Origin: Acanthosepion esculentum
Taxonomy: Eukaryota; Mollusca; Cephalopoda; Sepiida; Sepiidae
Direction of reading: 5' to 3'
NCBI GenBank assembly: GCA_964036315.1
Contig: OZ038479.1
Coordinates: 63,195,804 to 63,259,803 of the forward strand
Length of the DNA stretch: 64,000 nucleotides
This document shows positions 1 through 11,450 of this stretch, piece after piece. Under the pieces are notes generated by a model, which had not been told where the DNA came from, made no database searches, and worked only from the letters and a program-made list of their open reading frames with translations. Numbering within the stretch: position 1 is the stretch's first letter; the number at the start of each line of letters is the position of its first letter. The translations under genes and the position numbers were made by a program.

Positions 1-1080
1 CATATTTTTTCATATTTTTCAATAGAAAAATTAGAAAACATATTGAAATATTGCATCTTTTGTTATTTTGCAATAAAAAAGTTAGAAAGCAAATAGGAAT
101 GCTGCATATTTTGTTTTTTTTTACAATAGAAAAGTTAGGAAACATATTGAAATATTGCATCTTTTGTTATTTTGCAATAAAAAAGTTAGAATGCAAATAG
201 GAATGCTGCATATTGTTATATTTTTCAATAGAAAAGTTAGAAAACATATTGAAATATTGCATCTTTTGTTATTTTGCAATAAAAAAGTTAGAATGCAAAT
301 AGGAATGCTGCATATTTTCTTTTTTTTTCAATAGAAAAGTTAGAAAACATATTGAAATATTGCATCTTTTGTTATTTTGCAATAAAAAAGTTAGAATGCA
401 AATAGGAATGCTGCATATTGTTATATTTTTCAATAGAAAAGTTAGAAAACATATTGAAATATTGCATCTTTTGTTATTTTGCAATAAAAAAGTTAGAATG
501 CAAATAGGAATGCTGCATATTGTTATATTTTTCAATAGAAAAGTTAGAAAACATTGAAATATTGCATCTTTTGTTATTTTGCAATAAAAAAGTCAGAATG
601 CAAATGAATATGCTGCATATTTTGTTTTTTTTTTCAATAGAAAAGTTAGAAAACATATTGAAATATTGCATCTTTTGTTATTTTGCAATAAAAATGTTAG
701 AATGCAAATAGGAATGCTGCATATTGTTATATTTTTCGATAGAAAAGTTAGAAAACATATTGAAATATTGCATCTTTTGTTATTTTGCAATAACAAAGTT
801 AGAATGAAAATAGGAATGCTGCATATTTTGGTATTATTCAATAGAAAAGTGAGAAAACATATTGAAATATTGCATCTTTTGTTATTTTGCAATAAAAAAG
901 TTAGAATGCAAATAGGAATGCTGCATATTGTTATATTTTTCAATAGAAAAATTAGAAAACATTGAAATATTGCATCTTTTGTTATTTTGCAATAACAAAG
1001 TTAGAATGCAAATAGGAATGCTGCATATTTTGTTTTTTTTTTCAATAGAAAAGTTAGAAAACCTATTGAAATATTGCATC

Positions 1081-1700
1081 TTTTGTTATTTTGCAATAAC
1101 AAAGTTAGAATGCAAATAGGAATGCTGCATATTTTGTTTTTTTTTCAATAGAAATTTAGAAAACATATTGAAATATTGCATCTTTTGATATTTTGCAATA
1201 AAAAAGTTAGAATGCAAATAGGAATGCTGCATATTGTTATATTTTTCAATAGAAAAGTTAGAAAACATATTGAAATATTGCATCTTTTGTTATTTTGCAA
1301 TAAAAAAGTTAGAATGCAAATAGGAATGCTGCATATTTTGGTATTTTTCAATAGAAAAGTTAGAAAACATATTGAAATATTGCATCTTTTCTTATTTTGC
1401 AATAAAAAAGTTAGAATGCAAATAGGAATGCTGCATATTTTGTTTTTTTTTCAATAGTAAAGTTAGAAAACATATTGAAATATTGCATCTTTTGTTATTT
1501 TGCAATAAAAAAGTTAGAATGCAAATAGGAATGCTGCATATTTTGGTATTTATCAATAGAAAAGTTAGATAACATATTGAAATATTGCATCTTTTGTTAT
1601 TTTGCAATAAAAAATTTAGAATGCAAATAGGAATGCTGTATATTTTGTTATATTTTTCAATAGAAAAGTTAGGAACCTTATTGAAATATTGCATCTTTTG
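1081..1700 (+). repeat. Block repeated 2,050 bp downstream (3131-3750)
   Basis: The run of about six units from CAATAACAAAG through a T-run linker, GAAATTTAG, a TTGATATTTTG unit, then GTTATATTTTTC, GGTATTTTTC and GGTATTTATC linkers recurs in the same order 2,050 bp downstream, equal to 20 units. Small substitutions separate the copies, such as CAATAG versus AACAG near 3194. Confidence 0.7.
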
Positions 1701-3419
1701 TTATTTTGCAATAAAAAAGTTAGAATGCAAATAGGAATGCTGCATATTTTCTTTTTTATTCAATAGAAAAGTTAGAAAACATATTGAAATATTGCATCTT
1801 TTGTTATTTTGCAATAAAAAAGTTAGAATGCAAATAGGAATGCTGCATATTTTGTTTTTTTTTTCAATAGAAAAGTTAGAAAACATATTGAAATATTGCA
1901 TCTTTTGTTATTTTGCAATAAAAAAGTTAGAATGCAAATAGGAATGCTGCATATTTTTTTATATTATTCAATAGAAAAATTAGAAAACATATTGAAATAT
2001 TGCATCTTTTCTTATTTTGCAATAAAAAAGTTAGAATGCAAATAAGAATGCTGCATATTTTGTTTTTTTTTCAATAGAAAAGTTAGAAAACATATTGAAA
2101 TATTGCATCTTTTGTTATTTTGCAATAAAAAAGTGAGAATGCAAATAGGAATGCTGCATATTGTTATATTTTTCAATAGAAAAGTTAGAAAACATTGAAA
2201 TATTGCATCTTTTGTTATTTTGCAATAAAAAAGTTAGAATGCAAAAAAATATGCTGCATATTTTGTTTTTCTTTTCAATAGAAAAGTTAGAAAACATATT
2301 GAAATATTGCATCTTTTGTTATTTTGCAATAAAAAAGTTTGAATGCAAATAGGAATGCTGCATATTGTTATATTTTTCAATAGAAAAGTTAGAAAACATA
2401 TTGAAATATTGCATCTTTTGTTATTTTGCAATAACAAAGTTAGAATGCAAATAGGAATGCTGCATATTTTGTTTTTTTTTCAATAGAAATTTTGAAAACA
2501 TATTGAAATATTGCATCTTTTGTTATTTTGCAATAACAAAGTTAGAATGCAAGTAGGAATGCTGCATATTGTTATATTTTTCAATAGAAAAGTTAGAAAA
2601 CATATTGAAATATTGCATCTTTTGATATTTTGCAATAAAAAAGTTAGAATGCAAATAGGAATGCTGCATATTGTTATATTTTTCAATGGAAAAGTTAGAA
2701 AACATATTGAAATATTGCATCTTTTGTTATTTTGCAATAAAAAATTTAGAATGCTAATAGTAATGCTGTATATTTTGTTATATTTTTCAATAGAAAAGTT
2801 AGGAAACTTATTGAAATATTGCATCTTTTGTTATTTTGCAATAACAAAGTTAGAATGCAAATAGGAATGCTGCATATTTTGTTTTTTTTTCAATAGAAAT
2901 TTAGAAAACATATTGAAATATTGCATCTTTTGATATTTTGCAATAAAAAATTTAGAATGCAAATAGGAATGCTGCATATTTTGGTATTTATCAATAGAAA
3001 AGTTAGATAACATATTGAAATATTGCATCTTTTGTTATTTTGCAATAAAATTTAGAATGCAAATAGGAATGCTGTATATTTTGTTATATTTTTCAACAGA
3101 AAAGTTAGGAAACTTATTGAAATATTGCATCTTTTGTTATTTTGCAATAACAAAGTTAGAATGCAAATAGGAATGCTGCATATTTTGTTTTTTTTTAACA
3201 GAAATTTAGAAAACATATTGAAATATTGCATCTTTTGATATTTTGCAATAAAAAAGTTAGAATGCAAATAGGAATGCTGCATATTGTTATATTTTTCAAT
3301 AGAAAAGTTAGAAAACATATTGAAATATTGCATCTTTTGTTATTTTGCAATAAAAAAGTTAGAATGCAAATAGGAATGCTGCATATTTTGGTATTTTTCA
3401 ATAGAAAAGTTAGAAAACA

Positions 3420-5580
3420 TATTGAAATATTGCATCTTTTGTTATTTTGCAATAAAAAAGTTAGAATGCAAATAGGAATGCTGCATATTTTGTTTTTTTT
3501 TCAATAGAAAAGTTAGAAAACATATTGAAATATTGCATCTTTTGTTATTTTGCAATAAAAAAGTTAGAATGCAAATAGGAATGCTGCATATTTTGGTATT
3601 TATCAATAGAAAAGTTAGATAACATATTGATATATTGCATCTTTTGTTATTTTGCAATAAAAAATTTAGAATGCAAATAGGAATGCTGTATATCTTGTTA
3701 TATTTTTCAATAGAAAAGTTAGGAACCATATTGAAATATTGCATCTTTTGTTATTTTGCAATAAAAAAGTTAGAATGCAAATAGGAATGCTGCATATTTT
3801 ATTTTTTTTTCAATAGAAATTTAGAAAACATATTGAAATATTGCATCTTTTGTTATTTTGCAATATCAAAGTTAGAATGCAAGTAGGAATGCTGCATATT
3901 GTTATATTTATCAATAGAAAAGTTAGAAAACATATTGAAATATTGCATCTTTTGTTATTTTGCAATAAAAAAGTTAGAATGCAAATAGGAATGCTGCATA
4001 TTTTCTTTTTTATTCAATAGAAAAGTTAGAAAACATATTGAAATATTGCATCTTTTGTTATTTTGCAATAAAAAAGTTAGAATGCAAATAGGAATGCTGC
4101 ATATTTTGTTTTTTTTTCAATAGAAAAGTTAGAAAACATATTGAAATATTGCATCTTTTGTTATTTTGCAATAGAAAAGTCAGAATGCAAATAGGAATGC
4201 TGCATATTTTATTTTTTTTTCAATAGAAATTTAGAAAACATATTGAAATATTGCATCTTTTGTTATTTTGAAATATCAAAGTTAGAATGCAAGTAGGAAT
4301 GCTGCATATTATTATATTTATCAATAGAAAAGTTAGAAAACATATTGAAATATTGCATCTTTTGTTATTTTGCAATAAAAAAGTTAGAATGCAAATAAGA
4401 ATGCTGCATATTCTCTTTTTTATTCAATAGAAAAGTTAGAAAACATATTGAAATATTGCATCTTTTGTTATTTTGCAATAAAAAAGTTAGAATGCAAATA
4501 GGAATGCTGCATATTTTGTTTTTTTTTCAATAGAAAAGTTAGAAAACATATTGAAATATTGCATCTTTTGTTATTTTGCAATAAAAAAGTTAGAATGCAA
4601 ATAGGAATGCTGCATATTTTGGTATTTATCAATAGAAAAGTTAGATAACATATTGAAATATTGCATCTTTTGTTATTTTGCAATAAAAAATTTAGAATGC
4701 AAATAGGAATGCTGTATATTTTGTTATATTTTTCAATAGAAAAGTTAGGAACCTTATTGAAATATTGCATCTTTTGTTATTTTGCAATAAAAAAGTTAGA
4801 ATGCAAATAGGAATGCTGCATATTTTATTTTTTTTTCAATAGAAATTTAGAAAACATATTGAAATATTGCATCTTTTGTTATTTTGCAATATCAAAGTTA
4901 GAATGCAAGTAGGAATGCTGCATATTGTTATATTTATCAATAGAAAAGTTAGAAAACATATTGAAATATTGCATCTTTTGTTATTTTGCAATAAAAAAGT
5001 TAGAATGCAAATAGGAATGCTGCATATTTTCTTTTTTATTCAATAGAAAAGTTAGAAAACATATTGAAATATTGCATCTTTTGTTATTTTGCAATAAAAA
5101 AGTTAGAATGCAAATAGGAATGCTGCATATTTTGTTTTTTTTTCAATAGAAAAGTTAGAAAACATATTGAAATATTGCATCTTTTGTTATTTTGCAATAG
5201 AAAAGTCAGAATGCAAATAGGAATGCTGCATATTTTATTTTTTTTTCAATAGAAATTTAGAAAACATATTGAAATATTGCATCTTTTGTTATTTTGAAAT
5301 ATCAAAGTTAGAATGCAAGTAGGAATGCTGCATATTATTATATTTATCAATAGAAAAGTTAGAAAACATATTGAAATATTGCATCTTTTGTTATTTTGCA
5401 ATAAAAAAGTTAGAATGCAAATAGGAATGCTGCATATTTTCTTTTTTATTCAATAGAAAAGTTATAAAACATATTGAAATATTGCATCTTTTGTTATTTT
5501 GCAATAAAAAAGTTAGAATGCAAATAGGAATGCTGCATATTTTGTTTTTTTTTCAATAGAAAAGTTAGAAAACATATTGA
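3420..5580 (+). repeat. 1,026-bp higher-order repeat, about 2.1 copies
   Basis: A ten-unit block starting near 3420 repeats from about 4446, with a partial third start near 5472. Matching landmarks keep a 1,026-bp spacing: CAATATCAAAG at 3862/4888, CAATAGAAAAGTCAG at 4169/5195, and the private GAAATATCAAAG near 4270/5296. The copies differ by scattered substitutions only, for example GATATATTG/GAAATATTG and AACCATA/AACCTTA. The match to a third copy fails near 5,600. Confidence 0.82.
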
Positions 5581-7339
5581 AATATTGCATCTTTTGTTAT
5601 TTTGCAATAAAAAAGTTAGAATGCAAATAGGAATGCTGCATATTTTGTTATATTTTTCAATAGAAAAGTTAGAAAACATATTGAAATATTGCATCTTTTG
5701 TTATTTTGCAATAAAAAAGTTAGAATGCAAATAGGAATGCTGCATATTTTCTTTTTTATTCAATAGAAAAGTTAGAAAACATATTGAAATATTGCATCTT
5801 TTGTTATTTTGCAATAAAAAAGTTAGAATGCAAATAGGAATGCTGTATATTTTGTTATATTTTTAAATAGAAAAGTTAGAAAACATATTGAAATATTGCA
5901 TCTTTTGTTATTTTGCAATAAAAAAGTTAGAATGCAAATAGGAATGCTGCATATTTTATTTTATTTTCAATAGAAATTTAGAAAACATATTGAAATATTG
6001 CATCTTTTGTTATTTTGCAATAAAAAAGTTAGAATGCAAATAGGAATGCTGCATATTTTCTTTTTTATTCAATAGAAAAGTTAGAAAACATATTGAAATA
6101 TTGCATCTTTTGTTATTTTGCAATAAAAAAGTTAGAATGCAAATAGGAATGCTGCATATTTTGTTTTTTTTTCAATAGAAAAATTAGAAAACATATTGAA
6201 ATATTGCATCTTTTCTTATTTTGCAATAAAAAAGTTAGAATGCAAATAGGAATGCTGCATATTTTGTTTTTTTTACAATAGAAAAGTTAGGAAACATATT
6301 GAAATATTGCATCTTTTGTTATTTTGCAATAAAAAAGTTAGAATGCAAATAGGAATGCTGCATATTGTTATATTTTTCAATAGAAAAGTTAGAAAACATA
6401 TTGAAATATTGCATCTTTTGTTATTTTGCAATAAAAAAGTTAGAATGCAAATAGTAATGCTGCATATTTTCTTTTTTTTCAATAGAAAAGTTAGAAAACA
6501 TATTGAAATATTGCATCTTTTGTTATTTTGCAATAAAAAAGTTAGAATGCAAATAGGAATGCTGCATATTGTTATATTTTTCAATAGAAAAGTTAGAAAA
6601 CATTGAAATATTGCATCTTTTGTTATTTTGCAATAAAAAAGTTAGAACGCAAATAAATATGCTGCATATTTTGTTTTTTTTTTCAATAGAAAAGTTAGAA
6701 AACATATTGAAATATTGCATCTTTTGTTATTTTGCAATAAAAAAGTTCGAATGCAATTAGGAATGCTGCATATTGTTATATTTTTCAATAGAAAAGTTAG
6801 AAAACATATTGAAATATTGCATCTTTTGTTATTTTGCAATAACAAAGTTAGAATGCAAATAGGAATGCTGCATATTTTGTTTTTTTTTCAATAGAAATTT
6901 AGAAAACATATTGAAATATTGCATCTTTTGTTATTTTGCAATAACAAAGTTAGAATCCAAGTAGGAATGCTGCATATTGTTATATTTTTCAATAGAAAAG
7001 TTAGAAAACATATTGAAATATTGCATCTTTTGATATTTTGCAATAAAAAAGTTAGAATGCAAATAGGAATGCTGCATATTGTTATATTTTTCAATAGAAA
7101 AGTTAGAAAACATATTGAAATATTGCATCTTTTGTTATTTTGCAATAAAAAAGTTAGAATGCAAATAGGAATGCTGCATATTTTCTTTTTTTTTCAATAG
7201 AAAAGTTAGAAAACATATTGAAATATTGCATCTTTTGTAATTTTGCAATAAAAAAGTTAGAATGCAAATAGGAATGCTGCATATTTTGGTATTTATAAAT
7301 AGAAAAGTTAGATAACATATTGAAATATTGCATCTTTTG

Positions 7340-7760
7340 TTATTTTGCAATAAAAAAGTTAGAATGCAAATAGGAATGCTGCATATTTTCTTTTTTTTTC
7401 AATAGAAAAGTTAGAAAACATATTGAAATATTGCATCTTTTGTAATTTTGCAATAAAAAAGTTAGAATGCAAATAGGAATGCTGCATATTTTGGTATTTA
7501 TCAATAGAAAAGTTAGAAAACATATTGAAATATTGCATCTTTTGATATTTTGCAATAAAAAAGTTAGAATGCAAATAGGAATGCTGCATATTATTATATT
7601 TTTCAATAGAAAAGTTAGAAAACATATTGAAATATTGCATCTTTTGTTATTTTGCATTAAAAAAGTTAGAATGCAAATAGGAATGCTGCATATTTTGGTA
7701 TTTTTCAATAGAAAAGTTAGAAAACATATTGAAATATTGCATCTTTTGTTATTTTGCAAT
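7340..7760 (+). repeat. Third copy of the GTAATTTTG / GCATTAAAAAAG four-unit block
   Basis: The unit order T-run linker, CTTTTGTAATTTTG, GGTATTTATC, TTGATATTTTG, GCATTAAAAAAG and GGTATTTTTC matches 15246-15665 (offset 7,906) and 19150-19569 (offset 11,810). A diverged relative lies near 8,700-9,060. The following units differ between copies. Confidence 0.7.
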
Positions 7761-8145
7761 AAAAAAGTTAGAATGCAAATAGGAATGCTGCATATTTTGT
7801 TTTTTTTTCAATAGAAAAGTTAGAAAACATATTGAAATATTGCATCTTTTGTTATTTTGCAATAAAAAAGTTAGAATTCAAATAGGAATGCTGCATATTT
7901 TGGTATTTTTCAATAGAAAAGTTAGAAAACATATTGAAATATTGCATCTTTTGTTATTTTGCAATAAAAAATTTAGAATGCAAATAGGAATGCTGTATAT
8001 TTTGTTATATTTTTCAATAGAAAAGTTAGGAAACTTATTGAAATATTGCATCTTTTGTTATTTTGCAATAAAAAAGTTAGAATGCAAGTAGGAATGCTGC
8101 ATATTGTTATATTTTTCAATAGAAAAGTTAGAAAACATATTGAAA

Positions 8146-8172
8146 TATTGCATCTTTTGTTATTTTGCAATA
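8146..8172. repeat. 7-bp dyad TATTGCA / TGCAATA with 13-nt loop (example)
   Basis: TATTGCA at 8146-8152 and its exact reverse complement TGCAATA at 8166-8172 flank a T-rich 13-nt loop. The dyad spans the junction from half B into half A and recurs in every consensus unit. The CAATATCAAAG variant extends it by one pair. It is a short AT-rich stem and may be chance. Confidence 0.4.
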
Positions 8173-8174
8173 AA
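8169..8174 (+). promoter_or_regulatory. AATAAA hexamer in each consensus unit (example)
   Basis: The start of half A carries AATAAA, the canonical eukaryotic poly(A) hexamer, on the plus strand, with a T-rich TGTTATATTTTT stretch about 35-45 bases downstream. Consensus units repeat this, but CAATAACAAAG, CAATATCAAAG and CAATAGAAAAG variants lack it. The minus strand of the consensus has no such hexamer. Function is untested, and an AT-rich repeat will hold such hexamers by chance. Confidence 0.3.
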
Positions 8175-8183
8175 AAAGTTAGA

Positions 8184-8191
8184 ATGCAAAT
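8184..8191 (+). promoter_or_regulatory. Perfect POU-type octamer ATGCAAAT, one per consensus unit (example)
   Basis: ATGCAAAT is the exact octamer bound by POU-domain factors of animals. It sits at the same place in half A of most units. It is absent from half B, where the matching bases have diverged. Variants that break it include GCAAGTAGG and GCAATTAGG. The motif is seen directly. Any binding is inference and only makes sense if the host is an animal with POU proteins. Confidence 0.35.
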
Positions 8192-8214
8192 AGGAATGCT
8201 GCATATTGTTATAT

Positions 8215-8265
8215 TTTTCAATAGAAAAGTTAGAAAACATATTGAAATATTGCATCTTTTGTTAT
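8215..8265 (+). repeat. Half-unit B of the ancestral 51-bp dimer
   Basis: Half B begins TTTTCAATAGAAAAGTTAG and runs through AACATATTGAAATATTGCAT to CTTTTGTTAT. It differs from half A at 13 of 51 positions. The differences cluster after GTTAGAA, where half A reads TGCAAATAGG and half B reads AACATATTGA, and near the 3' end. The halves are now well separated and alternate strictly A-B, so the functional or amplified unit is the dimer. The exceptions are the five hybrid halves listed separately. Confidence 0.88.
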
Positions 8266-9440
8266 TTTGCAATAAAAAAGTTAGAATGCAAATAGGAATG
8301 CTGCATATTGTTATATTTTTCAATAGAAAAGTTAGAAAACATATTGAAATATTGCATCTTTTGTTATTTTGCAATAAAAAAGTTAGAATGCAAATAGGAA
8401 TGCTGCATATTTTGTTTTTTTTACAATAGAAAAGTTAGAAAACATATTGAAATATTGCATCTTTTGTTATTTTGCAACAAAAAAGTTAGAATGCAAATAG
8501 GAATGCTGCATATTTTGTTTTTTTTTCAATAGAAAAGTTAGAAAACATATTGAAATATTGCATCTTTTGTTATTTTGCAATAGAAAAGTCAGAATGCAAA
8601 TAGGAATGCTGCATATTTTATTTTTTTTTCAATAGAAATTTAGAAAACATATTGAAATATTGCATCTTTTGTTATTTTGCAATAAAAAAGTTAGAATGCA
8701 AATAGGAATGCTGCATATTTTGTTTTTTTTTCAATAGAAATGTTAGAAAACATATTGAAATATTGCATCTTTTGTAATTTTGCAATAAAAAAGTTAGAAT
8801 GCAAATAGGAATGCTGCATATTTTGGTATTTATCAATAGAAAAGTTAGAAAACATATTGAAATATTGCATCTTTAGATATTTTGCAATAAAAAAGTTAGA
8901 ATGCAAATAGGAATGCTGCATATTGTTATATTTTTCAATAGAAAAGTTAGAAAACATATTGAAATATTGCATCTTTTGTTATTTTGCATTAAAAAAGTTA
9001 GAATGCAAATAGGAATGCTGCATATTTTGGTATTTTTCAATAGAAAAGTTAGAAAACATATTGAAATATTGCATCTTTTGTTATTTTGCAATAAAAAAGT
9101 TAGAATGCAAATAGGAATGCTGCATTTTTTGTTTTTTATTTTCAATAGAAAAGTTAGAAAACATATTGAAATATTGCATCTTTTGTTATTTTGCAATAAA
9201 AAAGTTAGAATTCAAATAGGAATGCTGCATATTTTGGTATTTTTCAATAGAAAAGTTAGAAAACATATTGAAATATTGCATCTTTTGTTATTTTGCAATA
9301 AAAAATTGAGAATGCAAATAGGAATGCTGTATATTTTGTTATATTTTTCAATAGAAAAGTTAGGAAACTTATTGAAATATTGCATCTTTTTTTATTTTGC
9401 AATAAAAAAGTTAGAATGCAAATAGGAATGCTGCATATTT

Positions 9441-10680
9441 TATTTTTTTTTCAATAGAAATTTAGAAAACATATTGAAATATTGCATCTTTTGTTATTTT
9501 GCAATATCAAAGTTACAATGCAAGTAGGAATGCTGCATATTGTTATATTTATCAATAGAAAAGTTAGAAAACATATTGAAATTTTGCATCTTTTGTTATT
9601 TTGCAATAAAAAAGTTAGAATGCAAATAGGAATGCTGCATATTTTCTTTTTTATTCAATAGAAAAGTTAGAAAACATATTGAAATATTGCATCTTTTGTT
9701 ATTTTGCAATAAAAAAGTTAGAATGCAAATAGGAATGCTGCATATTTTGTTTTTTTTTCAATAGAAAAGTTAGAAAACATATTGAAATATTGCATCTTTT
9801 GTTATTTTGCAATAAAAAAGTGAGAATGCAAATAGGAATGCTGTATATTGTTATATTTTTCAATAGAAAAATTAGAAAACATATTGAAATATTGCATCTT
9901 TTGTTATTTTGCAATAAAAAAGTTGGAATGCAAATAGGAATGCTGCATATTTTCTTTTTTTTTCAATAGAAAAGTTAGAAAACATATTGAAATATTGCAT
10001 CTTTTGTTATTTTGCAATAAAAAAGTTAGAATGCAAATAGGAATGCTGCATATTTTGTTTTTTTTCAATAGAAATTTAGAAAACATATTGAAATATTGCA
10101 TCTTTTGTTATTTTGCAATATCAAAGTTACAATGCAAGTAGGAATGCTGCATATTGTTATATTTATCAATAGAAAAGTTAGAAAACATATTGAAATTTTG
10201 CATCTTTTGTTATTTTGCAATAAAAAAGTTAGAATGCAAATAGGAATGCTGCATATTTTCTTTTTTATTCAATAGAAAAGTTAGAAAACATATTGAAATA
10301 TTGCATCTTTTGTTATTTTGCAATAAAAAAGTTAGAATGCAAATAGGAATGCTGCATATTTTGTTTTTTTTTCAATAGAAAAGTTAGAAAACATATTGAA
10401 ATATTGCATCTTTTGTTATTTTGCAATAAAAAAGTGAGAATGCAAATAGGAATGCTGTATATTGTTATATTTTTCAATAGAAAAGTTAGAAAACATATTG
10501 AAATATTGCATCTTTTGTTATTTTGCAATAAAAAAGTTGGAATGCAAATAGGAATGCTGCATATTTTCTTTTTTTTTCAATAGAAAAGTTAGAAAACATA
10601 TTGAAATATTGCATCTTTTGTTATTTTGCAATAAAAAAGTTAGAATGCAAATAGGAATGCTGCATATTTTGTTTTTTTTC
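9441..10680 (+). repeat. 614-bp higher-order repeat, two copies
   Basis: A six-unit block occurs twice in tandem. The marker CAATATCAAAGTTACAATG falls at 9502 and 10116, exactly 614 bp apart, followed in both by GTTATATTTATC, GAAATTTTGCATC, a TTTATTC linker, a T-run linker and a GCTGTATATTG unit. The first units of the block (CAATATCAAAGTTACAATG through GAAATTTTGCATC) recur near 15,768 and 19,672. Confidence 0.8.
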
Positions 10681-11450
10681 AATAGAAATTTAGAAAACAT
10701 ATTGAAATATTGCATCTTTTGTTATTTTGCAATAACAAAGTTAGAATGCAAGTAGGAATGCTGCATATTGTTATATTTTTCAATAGAAAAGTTAGAAAAC
10801 ATATTGAAATATTGCATCTTTTGATATTTTGCGATAAAAAAGTTAGAATGCAAATAGGAATGCTGCATATTGTTATATTTTTCAATAGAAAAGTTAGAAA
10901 ACATATTGAAATATTGCATCTTTTGTTATTTTGCAATAAAAAAGTTAGAATGCAAATAGGAATGCTGCATATTGTTATATTTTTCAATAGAAAAGTTAGA
11001 AAACATATTGAAATATTGCATCTTTTGTTATTTTGCAATAAAAAAGTTAGAATGCAAATAGGAATGCTGCATATTTTGTTTTTTTTACAATAGAAAAGTT
11101 AGAAAACATATTGAAATATTGCATCTTTTGTTATTTTGCAATAAAAAAGTTAGAATGCAAATAGGAATGCTGCATATGTTGTTTTTTTTTCAATAGAAAA
11201 GTTAGAAAACATATTGAAATATTGCATCTTTTGTTATTTTGCAATAGAAAAGTCAGAATGCAAATAGGAATGCTGCATATTTTATTTTTTTTTCAATAGA
11301 AATTTAGAAAACATATTGAAATATTGCATCTTTTGTTATTTTGCAATATCAAAGTTAGAATGCAAGTAGGAATGCTGCATATTATTATATTTATCAATAG
11401 AAAAGTTAGAAAACATATTGAAATATTGCATCTTTTGTTATTTTGCAATA

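Larger units (their letters stand above)
8164..8214 (+). repeat. Half-unit A of the ancestral 51-bp dimer
   Basis: Half A begins TTTGCAATAAAAAAGTTAG and runs through ATGCAAATAGG and GCTGCATATTG. Aligned without gaps to the following half B it matches at 38 of 51 positions, about 75 %, with the strongest block CAATA(A/G)AAAAGTTAGAA. Shared landmarks fall at equal offsets: CAATA at 5-9, AAAAGTTAGAA at 11-21, and TGCAT at 37-41. The stop-free plus-strand frame shows the same doubling as two related 17-residue blocks, with NKKVRMQIGMLH in one and NRKVRKHIEILH in the other. The monomer therefore appears to be a duplicated 51-bp ancestor. Confidence 0.88.
8131..8232 (+). repeat. Representative consensus monomer, 102 bp
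   Basis: This unit is followed at 8233-8334 by an identical copy, so it is a good type unit. It starts at GAAAACATATTG and ends at CAATAGAAAAGTTA. In order it holds a TATTGCA/TGCAATA dyad, an AATAAA hexamer, GTTAGAATGCAAATAGG, GCTGCATATTG, a TTATATTTTTC linker, and CAATAGAAAAG. Length classes follow from the linker. TGTTATATTTTTC and TTTTGGTATTTTTC give 102 bp, a long T-run or TTTTCTTTTTTATTC gives 103 bp, and TTTTGTTATATTTTTC gives 104 bp. As 102 is 34 codons, one frame on each strand crosses the consensus unit without a stop. That is a numerical property of the unit, not evidence of coding. Confidence 0.95.

Noticed and set aside
8146..8172. The TATTGCA/TGCAATA dyad as a terminator or structured RNA
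   Set aside because: Seven mainly A-T pairs with a 13-nt loop make a weak stem, with no supporting compensatory changes seen.
8207..8218. TATA-box promoter in TTATATTTTTC
   Set aside because: In a 22 % GC repeat such a string is expected, there is no start-site context, and the linker is the most variable part of the unit.
8131..8232. CENP-B box or similar known centromere motif
   Set aside because: The consensus has no CpG and nothing resembling the CENP-B box. Centromere identity cannot be claimed from a motif.
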